Shown here: piece after piece, positions 26,927 through 35,207 of the stretch
How positions within the stretch are numbered: position 1 is the stretch's first letter
Layout of the letters: every line of letters starts with the position of its first letter
Source of the DNA: JANELJ01 sp024511395
Lineage (GTDB): Bacteria; Pseudomonadota; Gammaproteobacteria; GRL18
Length of the DNA: 64,000 bases
Assembly (NCBI GenBank): GCA_963681975.1
Contig: OY820613.1
Location: 930,001-994,000 of the forward strand
Direction: 5' to 3'
Notes under the pieces: model-generated
Told to the model about the DNA's origin: nothing
What the model saw: only the letters and a program-made list of their open reading frames with translations
The model's database searches: none
Position numbers and translations under genes: made by a program

Positions 26927-26986
26927 GGTGGACACCTTTTAGGATCAGCTATTTAGACTTTGATTGCTCTTTGCTTTTATGCTCTT

Positions 26987-27030
26987 GCTGAACGCTGAAC
27001 GCTGAACGCTGAACGCTGAACGCTGAACGC
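26987..27030. repeat. Tandem heptamer array (GCTGAAC)6
   Basis: Six perfect copies of GCTGAAC plus GC stand between the IS630-family element and the hemL stop codon. The same AGCGTTC/GAACGCT unit recurs at 41525, 45283, 45507, 45722, 47329 and 57405, in several cases followed by AGAAAGAGC-type sequence. Confidence 0.9.
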
Positions 27031-27035
27031 TTTTT

Positions 27036-28316
27036 TTAAATCTTTTTCAAAACTCTTCCCGCCGCCTCAACAGTCGCTTCAATATCCTCATTCGTATGCG
27101 CTGCAGAAACAAACCCCGCCTCAAACGCCGATGGTGCCAGGTAGACACCTTCATCCAGCATGCCGTGGAAGAATTTTTTAAAGCGTTCCTGATCGCTCTT
27201 TGTGACCTGATTAAAGCCGGTAATTTTGTCTTCGTCACTGAAAAACAGACCGAACATGCCGCCGACCTGATTATAGGTCATGGGGATGCCGGCTTCTCTG
27301 GCTTTGGCAATAATGCCTTCAACCAGTCGTCTGGCTTTGCTGTCTAGTTGTTCATGTATGCCGTCCTGACAGGCCAGGGTCAGGGTTTTCATGCCGGCGG
27401 CCATGGACAGGGGGTTACCGGATAAGGTACCGGCCTGATACACGGGGCCGAGGGGTGAAATCTGTTCCATTATAACTTTTTTACCGCCAAAGGCGCCTAC
27501 CGGCAGACCGCCGCCGATAACTTTGCCCAGAGTGGTTAAATCGGGGGTGATGCCGTAATGTGCCTGAGCACCGCCTTTGGCTACCCGGAAACCGGTCATC
27601 ACTTCATCAAAAATCAGCACAGTGCCGGATTGATCACAGACTTCCCGTAAGGTTTCAAGAAAGCCCTCAACCGGTGGAATACAATTCATATTACCGGCTA
27701 CGGGTTCCACAATAATGGCTGCAATTTGATCACCAATATCAGCAAAGACCTGTTTTACCTGTTCGGAATCATTATAAGTCAGGGTAATGGTGTGTTCTGA
27801 TAAGGATGTGGGTACGCCGAGGGAGGAGGGGACGCCAAAAGTCAGTGCACCGGAGCCGGCCTTGACCAGCAGAGAATCAGAATGCCCGTGGTAGCAGCCT
27901 TCAAATTTAACAATTTTGTCTCGTCCGGTATAACCGCGTGCCAGACGAATCGCACTCATGGTTGCCTCTGTACCAGAGCTAACCATGCGAACCATTTCAA
28001 TGGAAGGTACCAGTTTACACACCAGTTCGGCCATTTCTGTTTCAATCTGGGTGGGTGCGCCGAAGCCCAGGCCGTTAGCTGCGGCATCCTGAACCGCCTT
28101 AACCACTTCCGGATGGGCATGGCCCATAATCATAGGTCCCCAGGAAGCCACATAGTCAATATACTGCTTGTCGTCTTCGTCATATAAATAGGCACCGGAA
28201 CCTTTTTTTAAATAAATCGGATCACCACCCACACCTTTAAATGCACGAACCGGGGAATTTACACCGCCGGGGATGGTTTTCTGAGCCTGTAAGAATAGAT
28301 CATGTGAACGGGTCAT
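27036..28316 (-). CDS. hemL: Glutamate-1-semialdehyde 2,1-aminomutase
   Basis: HemL converts glutamate-1-semialdehyde to 5-aminolevulinate, the C5-route entry to heme, siroheme and cobalamin precursors. The 426-residue protein is a class III PLP aminotransferase. The Schiff-base Lys is in TLGKVIGGGLPVGAFGG, and GSGALTFGVPSS and SSGTEATMSAIRLAR are the phosphate and substrate loops. It starts MTRSHDLFLQAQKTIPGGVNSPVRAFKGVGG-type sequence, as usual. It follows thiE after a 95-bp gap on the same strand, so it may be partly co-transcribed. The tandem heptamer array begins 6 bp past its stop. Confidence 0.97.
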   Translation of the reverse strand: MTRSHDLFLQAQKTIPGGVNSPVRAFKGVGGDPIYLKKGSGAYLYDEDDKQYIDYVASWGPMIMGHAHPEVVKAVQDAAANGLGFGAPTQIETEMAELVCKLVPSIEMVRMVSSGTEATMSAIRLARGYTGRDKIVKFEGCYHGHSDSLLVKAGSGALTFGVPSSLGVPTSLSEHTITLTYNDSEQVKQVFADIGDQIAAIIVEPVAGNMNCIPPVEGFLETLREVCDQSGTVLIFDEVMTGFRVAKGGAQAHYGITPDLTTLGKVIGGGLPVGAFGGKKVIMEQISPLGPVYQAGTLSGNPLSMAAGMKTLTLACQDGIHEQLDSKARRLVEGIIAKAREAGIPMTYNQVGGMFGLFFSDEDKITGFNQVTKSDQERFKKFFHGMLDEGVYLAPSAFEAGFVSAAHTNEDIEATVEAAGRVLKKI

Positions 28317-28411
28317 GGTAACTGAGTTCCTGTTAATTGATTAATCTGTAAACATACTCTCTACTATGGAGAATGAATGTCTGAATAAGTATTTTGGTTA
28401 TTTAAGCTGGT

Positions 28412-29050
28412 TTATTGATGTTCAAATAATTTTTGAAATTCCTGAGCTGTTTGCTTAATATTTTGAGTATTATGAAATAAGTCATAAATAACAGCAATGG
28501 CATCAGTACCGTACTCAATAAGCTGCCGGGCATTATCCCGTTTAATACCGCCAATGGTCACAATAGGTAAATCAATGGCCTGCCTGACTTCAGATAGTAA
28601 TTCCAGACTGGCCTGTACGGCATCCGGTTTGGTACGGGACGTGAAAAAACGCCCCAGTGCGATATAGTCAGCGCCATCGGCCTGGGCCTGCAGGGCATTT
28701 TCCAGACGGTTGTAGCAGGAAACGCCAATAATGGCTTCGTTTCCCAGAATAGCACGGGCATCGGCTATCTGACCGTCATCTTTACCCACATGGACCCCAT
28801 CGGCATTTATTTTTCTGGCCAGTTGCGGGTCGTCATTAATGATAAAACAGACCTGGTATTGTTTACAAATTTGAGCAATGGCCTGAGCCTGTTTTAACTG
28901 TAGTTCAGGTGATGCCTGTTTATTACGGTACTGAATGATCCGGGCACCGCCTTCAATAGCCTGAGTTACTGCATCAATCAGCTTGTTATTATTTATCAGG
29001 GCCGGATCCGTTATGGCATACAGCCCCTGTATTTTGGTATTTTTGCGCAT
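28412..29050 (-). CDS. thiE: Thiamine-phosphate synthase
   Basis: ThiE couples HMP-pyrophosphate and the thiazole phosphate to thiamine phosphate. The 212-residue TIM-barrel protein shows GGARIIQYRNKQ, INDDPQLARKINADGVHVGKDD (Mg and pyrophosphate binding), GVSCYN, YIALGRFFTSRTKPDA and IVTIGGI. Its gene begins 6 bp after thiD, so the two are translationally close. No TPP riboswitch precedes the operon. It is intact. Confidence 0.95.
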   Translation of the reverse strand: MRKNTKIQGLYAITDPALINNNKLIDAVTQAIEGGARIIQYRNKQASPELQLKQAQAIAQICKQYQVCFIINDDPQLARKINADGVHVGKDDGQIADARAILGNEAIIGVSCYNRLENALQAQADGADYIALGRFFTSRTKPDAVQASLELLSEVRQAIDLPIVTIGGIKRDNARQLIEYGTDAIAVIYDLFHNTQNIKQTAQEFQKLFEHQ

Positions 29051-29056
29051 AAAAAA

Positions 29057-29887
29057 TTATCTGGCTGAGGGATTATCCAGATGGTCATCAAACCAGTTAG
29101 AGGCCCAGAAAAACCGATCCGGATGTTGTTGATACATACCCAGTTGAAAACCCTTGTGCAGGCTGTCCCAGGTGTATTGCTGGACAGATGTTACGGCATC
29201 AGGCACGGGTACTCCCCGGGCAATTAATCCCGTTATGGCCGATGTTAAGGTGCAGCCCGATCCATGATAGCTGTGTTCAAGACGCGGCCAGGACAGGCTG
29301 GACAGTTTTTCATGCTGGCCATAAAGAGTGTTGATAACCTCGGAGCTGCTTTCATGGGTACCGGTTACTAAAACAAATTCACAGCCGTCATCCATTAATT
29401 CCTGGGCACAGGCTTCCAGGGTGTCTGCTTCCGGTGCCAGAATTCGGGCTTCTCTGGAATTGGGAGTTACTAGGGTAGTCAGGGGAAATAATAAATCAGA
29501 ATAAGCCAGTGCCATATTTTCAGAACTGAGTGTCATACCGCCACCGGCGCTAATAATCGGATCAATAATAACAGGAATATCCCGATAATCATGCAGGAGC
29601 TGATGAATAGCCTCAATATTTTCTAGGCTTCCCAGCATGCCCAGTTTAAAGGCACAAACAGGCAAGTCTTCAAGAATAATCCCGGCCTGTTCAGTCAGTA
29701 ATTTAGGCTCGGTGGCAGAAAAATACTTAACATTCTGGGTGTCCTGTACGGTTAAAGCGGTAATAACCGGCGCAGCTCTGACTCCCATACTGACCAGGGC
29801 TTCAATATCCGCCTGAATGCCGGCACCGCCGGTGGGATCATTGCCGGAAAAACACAGGACAACGGGTAGTGAAGAAGGGGTATTCAT
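29057..29887 (-). CDS. thiD: Hydroxymethylpyrimidine/phosphomethylpyrimidine kinase
   Basis: ThiD phosphorylates HMP and HMP-phosphate to give the pyrophosphate used by ThiE. The 276-residue ribokinase-fold protein begins with the family motif FSGNDPTGGAGIQADI and ends its catalytic part with HGSGCTLTSAITGLIARG, where the Asp-to-Ser variation leaves GSGC for the anion hole. It overlaps hemJ by 4 bp (ATGA) and is followed by thiE. It is intact and close to the usual 265-280 residues. Confidence 0.95.
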   Translation of the reverse strand: MNTPSSLPVVLCFSGNDPTGGAGIQADIEALVSMGVRAAPVITALTVQDTQNVKYFSATEPKLLTEQAGIILEDLPVCAFKLGMLGSLENIEAIHQLLHDYRDIPVIIDPIISAGGGMTLSSENMALAYSDLLFPLTTLVTPNSREARILAPEADTLEACAQELMDDGCEFVLVTGTHESSSEVINTLYGQHEKLSSLSWPRLEHSYHGSGCTLTSAITGLIARGVPVPDAVTSVQQYTWDSLHKGFQLGMYQQHPDRFFWASNWFDDHLDNPSAR

Positions 29888-30309
29888 ATGGGTTTTACAA
29901 TAACCAGGATAATAATACCGATTAACATAAATACCGGAATTTCATTAAACCAGCGATAAAAAACATGGCTGTAGGGATTTTTGTCATCCCTGAATAGTTT
30001 TAACAGTTTCCAGCAATACAGGTGATAAATAATAAGCAGAACCACTAGGGCCAGTTTAATATGCAGCCAGAGCATGGATGAATAGGTATGCCAGGCGTAT
30101 TCAAACAGCAGCCATAATCCCAGTACAGTCGTAATAATGGCGCCTGGCGTCATAATACCGTAAAATAGCTTGCTTTCCATGACCTTAAATCGCTTATTGC
30201 TGATTTCATCATTGCTGCTGGCATGATAGACAAACAGCCGCGGCAGATAAAACAGAGCGGCAAACCAGGTCACCATAAAAATTACATGAAATGCTTTAAC
30301 CCATAACAT
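29884..30309 (-). CDS. hemJ: HemJ-like protoporphyrinogen IX oxidase
   Basis: HemJ is the small membrane oxidase that converts protoporphyrinogen IX to protoporphyrin IX in many proteobacteria lacking HemG. The 141-residue protein has four membrane segments and the family N-terminus LWVKAFHVIFMVTWFAALFYLPRLFVYHA, with the conserved His at residue 8 and RLFVYH later. Its gene lies 11 bp after the thioredoxin-like gene and overlaps thiD, so it is mid-operon. It was also called UPF0093. Assignment rests on length, topology and the N-terminal motif. Confidence 0.9.
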   Translation of the reverse strand: MLWVKAFHVIFMVTWFAALFYLPRLFVYHASSNDEISNKRFKVMESKLFYGIMTPGAIITTVLGLWLLFEYAWHTYSSMLWLHIKLALVVLLIIYHLYCWKLLKLFRDDKNPYSHVFYRWFNEIPVFMLIGIIILVIVKPI

Positions 30310-30320
30310 AGTACATACCT

Positions 30321-30821
30321 TTAAAGGATAATTTTATTAACCGCTTCTTCCATCTCATTATGAGACAGTTCACCCAGTTTGTTTTTTACAATCTGGCCCT
30401 GGCGGTTAATAAAGAAAGTAGTCGGTGTCAGGGTTACATTGTTAAATGACTTTGCCAGCTGTCCGTCAGTGTCCAGCACGATGGTATAGTTCATTTTTTT
30501 GCGGCGCACCATTTCTCTGACCTGTTCGGGCGGATCATAATCCATGGCGACACCTATAATAACTAACTGGCTGGAAGCGTATTTATCGGCTGTATTAATC
30601 AGCATGGGAATTTCCTTGACGCATCCGGGGCAGGTAGTCGCCCAGAAATTAATAATAACAGGACGGACTTTTAACTGAGCCAGGGTAAATTCCTTGCCGT
30701 TCAAATCTTTAAAATGGGCCGTTGGCGCCATGGGGTGACCGGAAGGGGACAGCCAGAGAAACAGCAGCAGAGCTGCCAGAACCAGAATAAAACCGACAAC
30801 AGCAAGGTCTTTTGTTTTCAT
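30321..30821 (-). CDS. TlpA/ResA-like membrane-anchored thioredoxin
   Basis: This 166-residue protein has one N-terminal membrane anchor (residues about 7-25) and an extracytoplasmic thioredoxin fold with the active site WATTCPGCVKEIP. The later cis-proline loop reads TLTPTTFFINRQG. Proteins of this type reduce or oxidise periplasmic thiols, often for cytochrome c maturation or metal-centre assembly. It is the first gene of the run that continues with hemJ, thiD and thiE, which hints at a link to heme biology, but the partner is unknown. Confidence 0.88.
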   Translation of the reverse strand: MKTKDLAVVGFILVLAALLLFLWLSPSGHPMAPTAHFKDLNGKEFTLAQLKVRPVIINFWATTCPGCVKEIPMLINTADKYASSQLVIIGVAMDYDPPEQVREMVRRKKMNYTIVLDTDGQLAKSFNNVTLTPTTFFINRQGQIVKNKLGELSHNEMEEAVNKIIL

Positions 30822-31137
30822 TGGATGTAAATTACTCGTGTTTTAAGGAGTTGGTAATTTTTCAGTTTTACCGCTCCAGCTATCCATTTATTAGTGAGCA
30901 TGTATTATAATAGTTTATTCAGCCCTGAGCCAATTTAATTTTATGGTTCATCTGTTTATTCCGCTTTTACTTCCCCCTTCTTTAGAAGGGGGATTGAGGG
31001 GGGGGGGCAAGTCAGGAACTTAAACCTCCATCCCCTCTTTAAAAAAAGGGGAATTTTCGGATGATCACTCTATTTATCTAGAGCAGATATTTCAGGCATA
31101 ACATTATTCAAGCTTAAAATTTAAGGTTAGACATAAC
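30822..31137. other. Divergent intergenic region with palindromes upstream of argC
   Basis: Between the TlpA-like gene and argC lie a -10-like TATTATAAT toward the TlpA-like gene, a G-rich palindrome (CCCCCTTCT/AGAAGGGGG, 30973-30992) and a second C/G palindrome (31031-31052). A G-run of nine (about 30999-31007) lies between them, and could pair with the second C-run. The set resembles a small repeat element seen as CCCCCTT...AAGGGGG in many proteobacteria. No gene was recognised. Confidence 0.4.
30973..31052. repeat. Pair of G/C-run palindromes
   Basis: The first hairpin is CCCCCTTCT (30973-30981) with AGAAGGGGG (30984-30992). The second is CCCC (about 31032) with GGGG (about 31048) around an A/T loop. 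They are separated by a run of G residues. Such paired palindromes are typical of short non-autonomous repeats; origin and function are unknown. Confidence 0.5.
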
Positions 31138-32184
31138 GTGGCAAAGATAAAAACAGGTATTGTAGGTGGAACCGGTTATACCGGCGTGGAATTATTGAGG
31201 ATACTGGCCAATCATCCAGAGGTGGATTTACAGGTTATTACTTCCCGTTCTGAGGCCGGACTGCATGTCAGTGATTTATACTCTAACCTGCGCGGTTTTA
31301 TGGATATACAGTTTACTGAACCGGATGTTAAGGCACTTAAAAACTGTGATCTGGTGTTTTTTGCCACCCCTAACGGTGTGGCCATGAAAATGGTACCGGA
31401 ACTGATTGAAGCGGGTGTCAAAGTTATCGATCTGGCCGCCGATTTCAGGATTAAGGATATAGCCGTCTGGGAACAGTGGTACGGTATGACCCATGCCTGT
31501 CCCAATTATGTTGCACAGGCAGTATATGGTCTGCCGGAAATTAATCGTGAAGCGATAAAGCAGGCACGTCTGATTGCCAATCCCGGCTGCTATCCTACGG
31601 CAGTGCAGCTGGGTTTTTTGCCCCTGCTTGAAAACCAGTTAATTAATACTGACTTCCTGGTGGCTGACTGTAAATCCGGTGTCAGCGGAGCCGGTCGGGG
31701 GGCTAATGTCGGCACCTTATTATGCGAGGCCAGTGAAAGCTTTAAGGCTTATGCTGTCTCTGGACACCGGCATTTACCGGAAATTAAGCAGGGATTGGAG
31801 CTGGAGCATAAATCGGCTGTGGATCTGACCTTTGTTCCTCATCTGACACCCATGATCCGGGGTATTGAGGCGACTTTATACGCCAAAGTAAAAACGGATA
31901 CTGCATCAATAGAAGAAATCCAGAACCTGTTTGAACAGCGTTATCAGGATGAGCCTTTTGTGGATGTTCTGCCTTCCGGCTCTCATCCGGAAACTAGGAT
32001 GGTTAAAGGCAGTAATCTGTGCCGTATTGCTGTTCATCAGCCGCAGGGTAATGATACCATTGTGGTACTGTCAGTCATTGATAACCTGGTTAAAGGGGCT
32101 GCAGGCCAAGCCGTGCAGAATATGAACCTGGCTTTTGATCTGGATGAGCAGGCTGGTCTTGGTATTGTTCCGCTAATGCCTTAG
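31138..32184 (+). CDS. argC: N-acetyl-gamma-glutamyl-phosphate reductase
   Basis: ArgC reduces N-acetylglutamyl-phosphate to the semialdehyde in arginine synthesis, using NADPH. The 348-residue protein starts at a GTG and has the nucleotide motif GIVGGTGYTGVELLRILANHP, the catalytic Cys in ANPGCYPTAVQLG and the His in SGHRHLPEI. It is intact and ends in TAG. It opens the block argC, DUF6776-like gene, bactofilin and erpA, a recurring order in gammaproteobacteria. Confidence 0.97.
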   Translation: MAKIKTGIVGGTGYTGVELLRILANHPEVDLQVITSRSEAGLHVSDLYSNLRGFMDIQFTEPDVKALKNCDLVFFATPNGVAMKMVPELIEAGVKVIDLAADFRIKDIAVWEQWYGMTHACPNYVAQAVYGLPEINREAIKQARLIANPGCYPTAVQLGFLPLLENQLINTDFLVADCKSGVSGAGRGANVGTLLCEASESFKAYAVSGHRHLPEIKQGLELEHKSAVDLTFVPHLTPMIRGIEATLYAKVKTDTASIEEIQNLFEQRYQDEPFVDVLPSGSHPETRMVKGSNLCRIAVHQPQGNDTIVVLSVIDNLVKGAAGQAVQNMNLAFDLDEQAGLGIVPLMP

Positions 32185-32215
32185 CACACGAACGAATACC
32201 TTCCGGAATTAAGCC

Positions 32216-33028
32216 ATGACTCATATTATTATAGCCCGCAGTCACCCCCTGCAATATTACGGTATACGCCTGCTGTTTATTCTTGTTGGGCTGGCTTTAT
32301 TGTGGGGTGCCTATGAAATGGGCTATATGCAGTCAGAAGAAGACATTATTAAGGAAAAGGGAGGTCGAAACTCCTTATTGCTGCAGCAGAAAATACTAAA
32401 AAAACGTAATCGCGAGCTGAGTAAGGAAATCCTTCATCTGGAACGCAAGTTTCTGCTGGAACAAAAAGCCTGTGAAATTGTAAAGTCTGATATGAGCCGG
32501 GAACAGGAAAAAATACTGGCTCTGGAACAGCAGGTTGATTTTTATAAAGGTATTCTTGCCCCTGATGCTGGTCGCGACAGGATATATCTGCAAAGTCTGG
32601 AAATAACGCCGATCCTGCCACCGGAAGATTTAAAAGCGGAAGCAGGTAGCGAAACACAAAATTATTACCAATATCGCTTTATAATCGCGCAAAAGATGAA
32701 AAAAAGAACCTATACTAAGGGCAAAATCAGGATTTTTATTAAAGGTCTTCAAAATAATAAACCTGTAAAACTTCCCTTACAGGCACTGATTGTCAGCAAT
32801 AACAAAGCAGCTAAAAAAGCTAAAGTGGAAAACAACAGCTCTGGGGAGCAGGGCTTTAAGTACAGTTTTAAATATTTTCAGGAGTTTAGCGGCATTATTG
32901 CGCTGCCTGAAAAAATGGAACCACAGGCCGTTGATGTCATTATTGATTCAAAAAAGAAAAAATCCATTATTGAACTCAGTGATCTAAGCTGGTCTAAAAA
33001 TGAAGGAATGAAATATGTGGGGAAATAA
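32216..33028 (+). CDS. Membrane-anchored coiled-coil protein, DUF6776-like
   Basis: This 270-residue protein has one membrane segment near the N-terminus (residues about 16-37), then a long charged coiled coil (about 45-120) and a C-terminal beta-rich domain ending ELSDLSWSKNEGMKY. Its position right after argC and right before bactofilin matches a conserved gammaproteobacterial neighbourhood. The 3' end overlaps the bactofilin start by 14 bp, so the two are translationally coupled. It may help place or anchor bactofilin at the membrane, but this is inference. Confidence 0.72.
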   Translation: MTHIIIARSHPLQYYGIRLLFILVGLALLWGAYEMGYMQSEEDIIKEKGGRNSLLLQQKILKKRNRELSKEILHLERKFLLEQKACEIVKSDMSREQEKILALEQQVDFYKGILAPDAGRDRIYLQSLEITPILPPEDLKAEAGSETQNYYQYRFIIAQKMKKRTYTKGKIRIFIKGLQNNKPVKLPLQALIVSNNKAAKKAKVENNSSGEQGFKYSFKYFQEFSGIIALPEKMEPQAVDVIIDSKKKKSIIELSDLSWSKNEGMKYVGK

Positions 33029-33449
33029 AAAAAGTCCGACCAAACGAATTGATTCATTAATTGGAAAAAATACCTAGGTAACGGGTGATCTGGATTTTTC
33101 TGGCGGATTATTGGTTGATGGCAAAATTGTTGGTAATATTACCGCCAATGAGGATGACGGGGCCACCATTACTATCAGTGAGAACGGCCTAGTACAGGGA
33201 GAGATACAGATCCCCAATATTTTTATTAATGGTACCGTGGAAGGTAATGTGTATGCCAGTAATCATGTAGAACTGACCAAAAAAGCCCGGGTTTACGGCA
33301 ATGTTTATTATAAACTGTTTGAAATGGCCATGGGTGCGGAAGTTAATGGCAATCTGTTTCATGTCAGCAGTGATGGCTAGGTGAATGCCGTGGATGCCAA
33401 AGCAGAGCCTGCCCGCTTGGAAGAGTCGGAAACTGTCAGTGATAATTAA
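33015..33449 (+). pseudogene. Bactofilin gene with in-frame amber codons
   Basis: Bactofilins are polymer-forming cytoskeletal proteins with a right-handed beta-helix. The frame begins MWGNKKSPTKRIDSLIGKNT, a typical N-terminus, and is then stopped by TAG at 33075-33077. It continues VTGDLDFSGGLLVDGKIVGN and the regular beta-helix to VNGNLFHVSSDG, then a second TAG at 33378-33380, followed by 22 more codons (rich in Glu and Ala) to TAA at 33447-33449. A protein starting at the TTG at 33111 would lack the first beta-strands. TAG is an ordinary stop in neighbouring genes, so at least the first amber looks like a disabling mutation. Confidence 0.75.
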
Positions 33450-33551
33450 TTATACGCCGCTATAAGCCAGCGGAAAGCTGATCTATATAAATGTTGACTA
33501 ATGTGTTTGGTTATTGAATAATAAAGCCATTGAAATTGGAGTTAAAAAGTT

Positions 33552-33893
33552 ATGAGTAGTGAAAGTCCTTTAGATTTTACCGATGCAGCGGCACTTAAAG
33601 TAAAATCATTAATTGAAGAAGAACAGAATGAAAACCTGAAATTACGAGTATTCGTAACAGGTGGCGGCTGTTCCGGTTTCCAGTATGGTTTTACCTTTGA
33701 TGAAGATGTCAATGATGGTGATACTGAAGTTGAAAACCAGGGTGTGACATTATTAATTGACCCTATGTCTTTCCAGTATCTGGTCGGTGCAGAAATCGAC
33801 TATACTGAAGGCCTGGAAGGTTCACAGTTTGTGATCCGCAACCCTAATGCTACCACTACCTGTGGTTGTGGTTCTTCATTCTCTACAGAATAA
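33552..33893 (+). CDS. erpA: Iron-sulfur cluster insertion protein ErpA
   Basis: ErpA is an A-type carrier that delivers Fe-S clusters to apoproteins such as IspG. The 113-residue protein has the three conserved Cys of the family: one in GGGCSGFQYGF and two in TTCGCGSSF at the C-terminus. Its length and start (MSSESPLDFTDAAALKVKSLI) are typical. It has its own terminator (33927-33955). It is intact. Confidence 0.97.
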   Translation: MSSESPLDFTDAAALKVKSLIEEEQNENLKLRVFVTGGGCSGFQYGFTFDEDVNDGDTEVENQGVTLLIDPMSFQYLVGAEIDYTEGLEGSQFVIRNPNATTTCGCGSSFSTE

Positions 33894-33926
33894 ATTATTT
33901 CAGTCATTCATTTCTGTTATAATTAG

Positions 33927-33955
33927 AAAGGCGCTGTTTATACCGCGCCTTTTTT
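33927..33955 (+). terminator. Intrinsic terminator after erpA
   Basis: AAAGGCGC (33927-33934) pairs with GCGCCTTT (33945-33952) and is followed by a run of T. It separates erpA from the citrate synthase gene. Confidence 0.88.
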
Positions 33956-34022
33956 ATTTATAAATTATATAATTACACCAGTAATGGTACTAAAAATTAT
34001 ATTTATTTAAGGGAAAACATTT

Positions 34023-35180
34023 ATGAATGAATATCTGCCCGGGTTGGCTGGGGTTCCGGCAACCAAGTCCAATATATCCAGTATCGACGGTGAAAAGGGG
34101 ATATTATTCTATCGGGGTTATCCCATTGAAGAACTGGCTGCTCATAGTACCTTTGAAGAAACGGTTCTGCTATTAATTAATGGCCAGCTGCCTAAAAAAC
34201 AACAATTAGATGATTTTTCCTGTGAGTTGCGAACCAATCGTGCTCTGAAATATCATTTAATGGATTTGATGAAAACCCTGCCGGCTTCAGCCGACCCCAT
34301 GTTAATGCTGCAGACGGCGGTTTCCAGTCTTGGTATGTTTTATCAGGGCAGTGAATGCCTGATAGATGCCGATGTCTGTACCGATCTGGACTATGTTCAT
34401 TCTGCTACCGTTAAAATTATTGCCCGTATGGGAACACTGGTCGCTACCTGGAAACATATTGCCAAAGGCTATGAGCCGCCACCCATGCGCTATGATATGA
34501 CTTATGCAGAAAGTTTTCTGTATATGCTTACCGGCCTGGAACCTGATCCGGTATTGTCCAAAATACTGGATGTCTGCCTGATCCTGCATGCTGAACATAC
34601 TATTAATGCTTCTACTTTCTCAGTACTGGTGAATGGTTCAACCCTGTCTGCACCTTATAGTGTTATTTCTTCTGCCATTGGCTGCTTATCAGGGCCATTG
34701 CACGGCGGTGCCAATTCCAAGGTACTGGCCATGCTGGAAGAGGTAGGTGATCCTAAAAACGCCGCTAAATTTGTGGATCAACAGTTAAAACGCAAAGGCA
34801 AGATCTGGGGTATGGGTCACCGAGAATACAAGGTGAAGGATCCAAGGGCCACCATTCTGCAGGGGCTGATTAAAGATTTGCGTGAGGCCAGAGGCGGAGA
34901 TATTAATCCTCTGTTTGAAATTGCTGAAGCCCTGGAAAAAGCAGCAGAAGAACGGCTGGCAGAAAAAGGTGTTTATCCTAATGTCGATTACTATTCTGGT
35001 CTGTTATATAAGGAAATGGGGATCCCTGAAAACCAGTTTACCGCCATATTCGCCATAGCCCGCAGTGCCGGCTGGCTGGCTCACTGGCGTGAACAGCTTA
35101 AGGATAATCGTATTTTCCGTCCCACCCAGATTTATACGGGTGAAAAACAACGGGCCTATATTCCTATGGATCAGCGTTAA
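34023..35180 (+). CDS. gltA: Citrate synthase (385-residue form)
   Basis: Citrate synthase condenses oxaloacetate with acetyl-CoA. The 385-residue protein is short and lacks the N-terminal zinc-binding domain of the hexameric E. coli type, so it resembles the smaller dimeric form. Catalytic residues are visible: His in LHAEHTINAST, His in SGPLHGGANSK and Asp in PNVDYYSGLLY, with Arg in MGHREYKVKDPRA. A methylcitrate-synthase role cannot be excluded. It lies between erpA and anmK, a place where this gene is not usual, in the plus orientation. It is convergent with anmK. Confidence 0.9.
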   Translation: MNEYLPGLAGVPATKSNISSIDGEKGILFYRGYPIEELAAHSTFEETVLLLINGQLPKKQQLDDFSCELRTNRALKYHLMDLMKTLPASADPMLMLQTAVSSLGMFYQGSECLIDADVCTDLDYVHSATVKIIARMGTLVATWKHIAKGYEPPPMRYDMTYAESFLYMLTGLEPDPVLSKILDVCLILHAEHTINASTFSVLVNGSTLSAPYSVISSAIGCLSGPLHGGANSKVLAMLEEVGDPKNAAKFVDQQLKRKGKIWGMGHREYKVKDPRATILQGLIKDLREARGGDINPLFEIAEALEKAAEERLAEKGVYPNVDYYSGLLYKEMGIPENQFTAIFAIARSAGWLAHWREQLKDNRIFRPTQIYTGEKQRAYIPMDQR

Positions 35181-35207
35181 GAGAAATGGGTGGTGTCAGG
35201 TTTAAGG

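Larger units (their letters stand above)
25797..26949 (+). mobile_element. IS630-family insertion sequence, copy 1
   Basis: The 1153-bp element has ends near CTGTTCCGAAATGGTGTCC (left) and GGACACCTTTTAGGATCAGC (right), which are imperfect inverted repeats, and is flanked by TA (25795-25796 and 26950-26951), the family target. Copy 2 at 57449-58276 has the same ends but lacks 325 bp. Confidence 0.9.

Noticed and set aside
26987..27030. CRISPR array
   Set aside because: The repeats are 7 bp with no spacers, so this is a tandem array.
28412..30821. TPP riboswitch controlling the thiD-thiE genes
   Set aside because: No THI-box-like sequence precedes the run.
33015..33449. Genome-wide reassignment of TAG to an amino acid
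   Set aside because: TAG ends several ordinary genes here (argC, tyrS, ubiX), and the extra TAGs are confined to already damaged genes.
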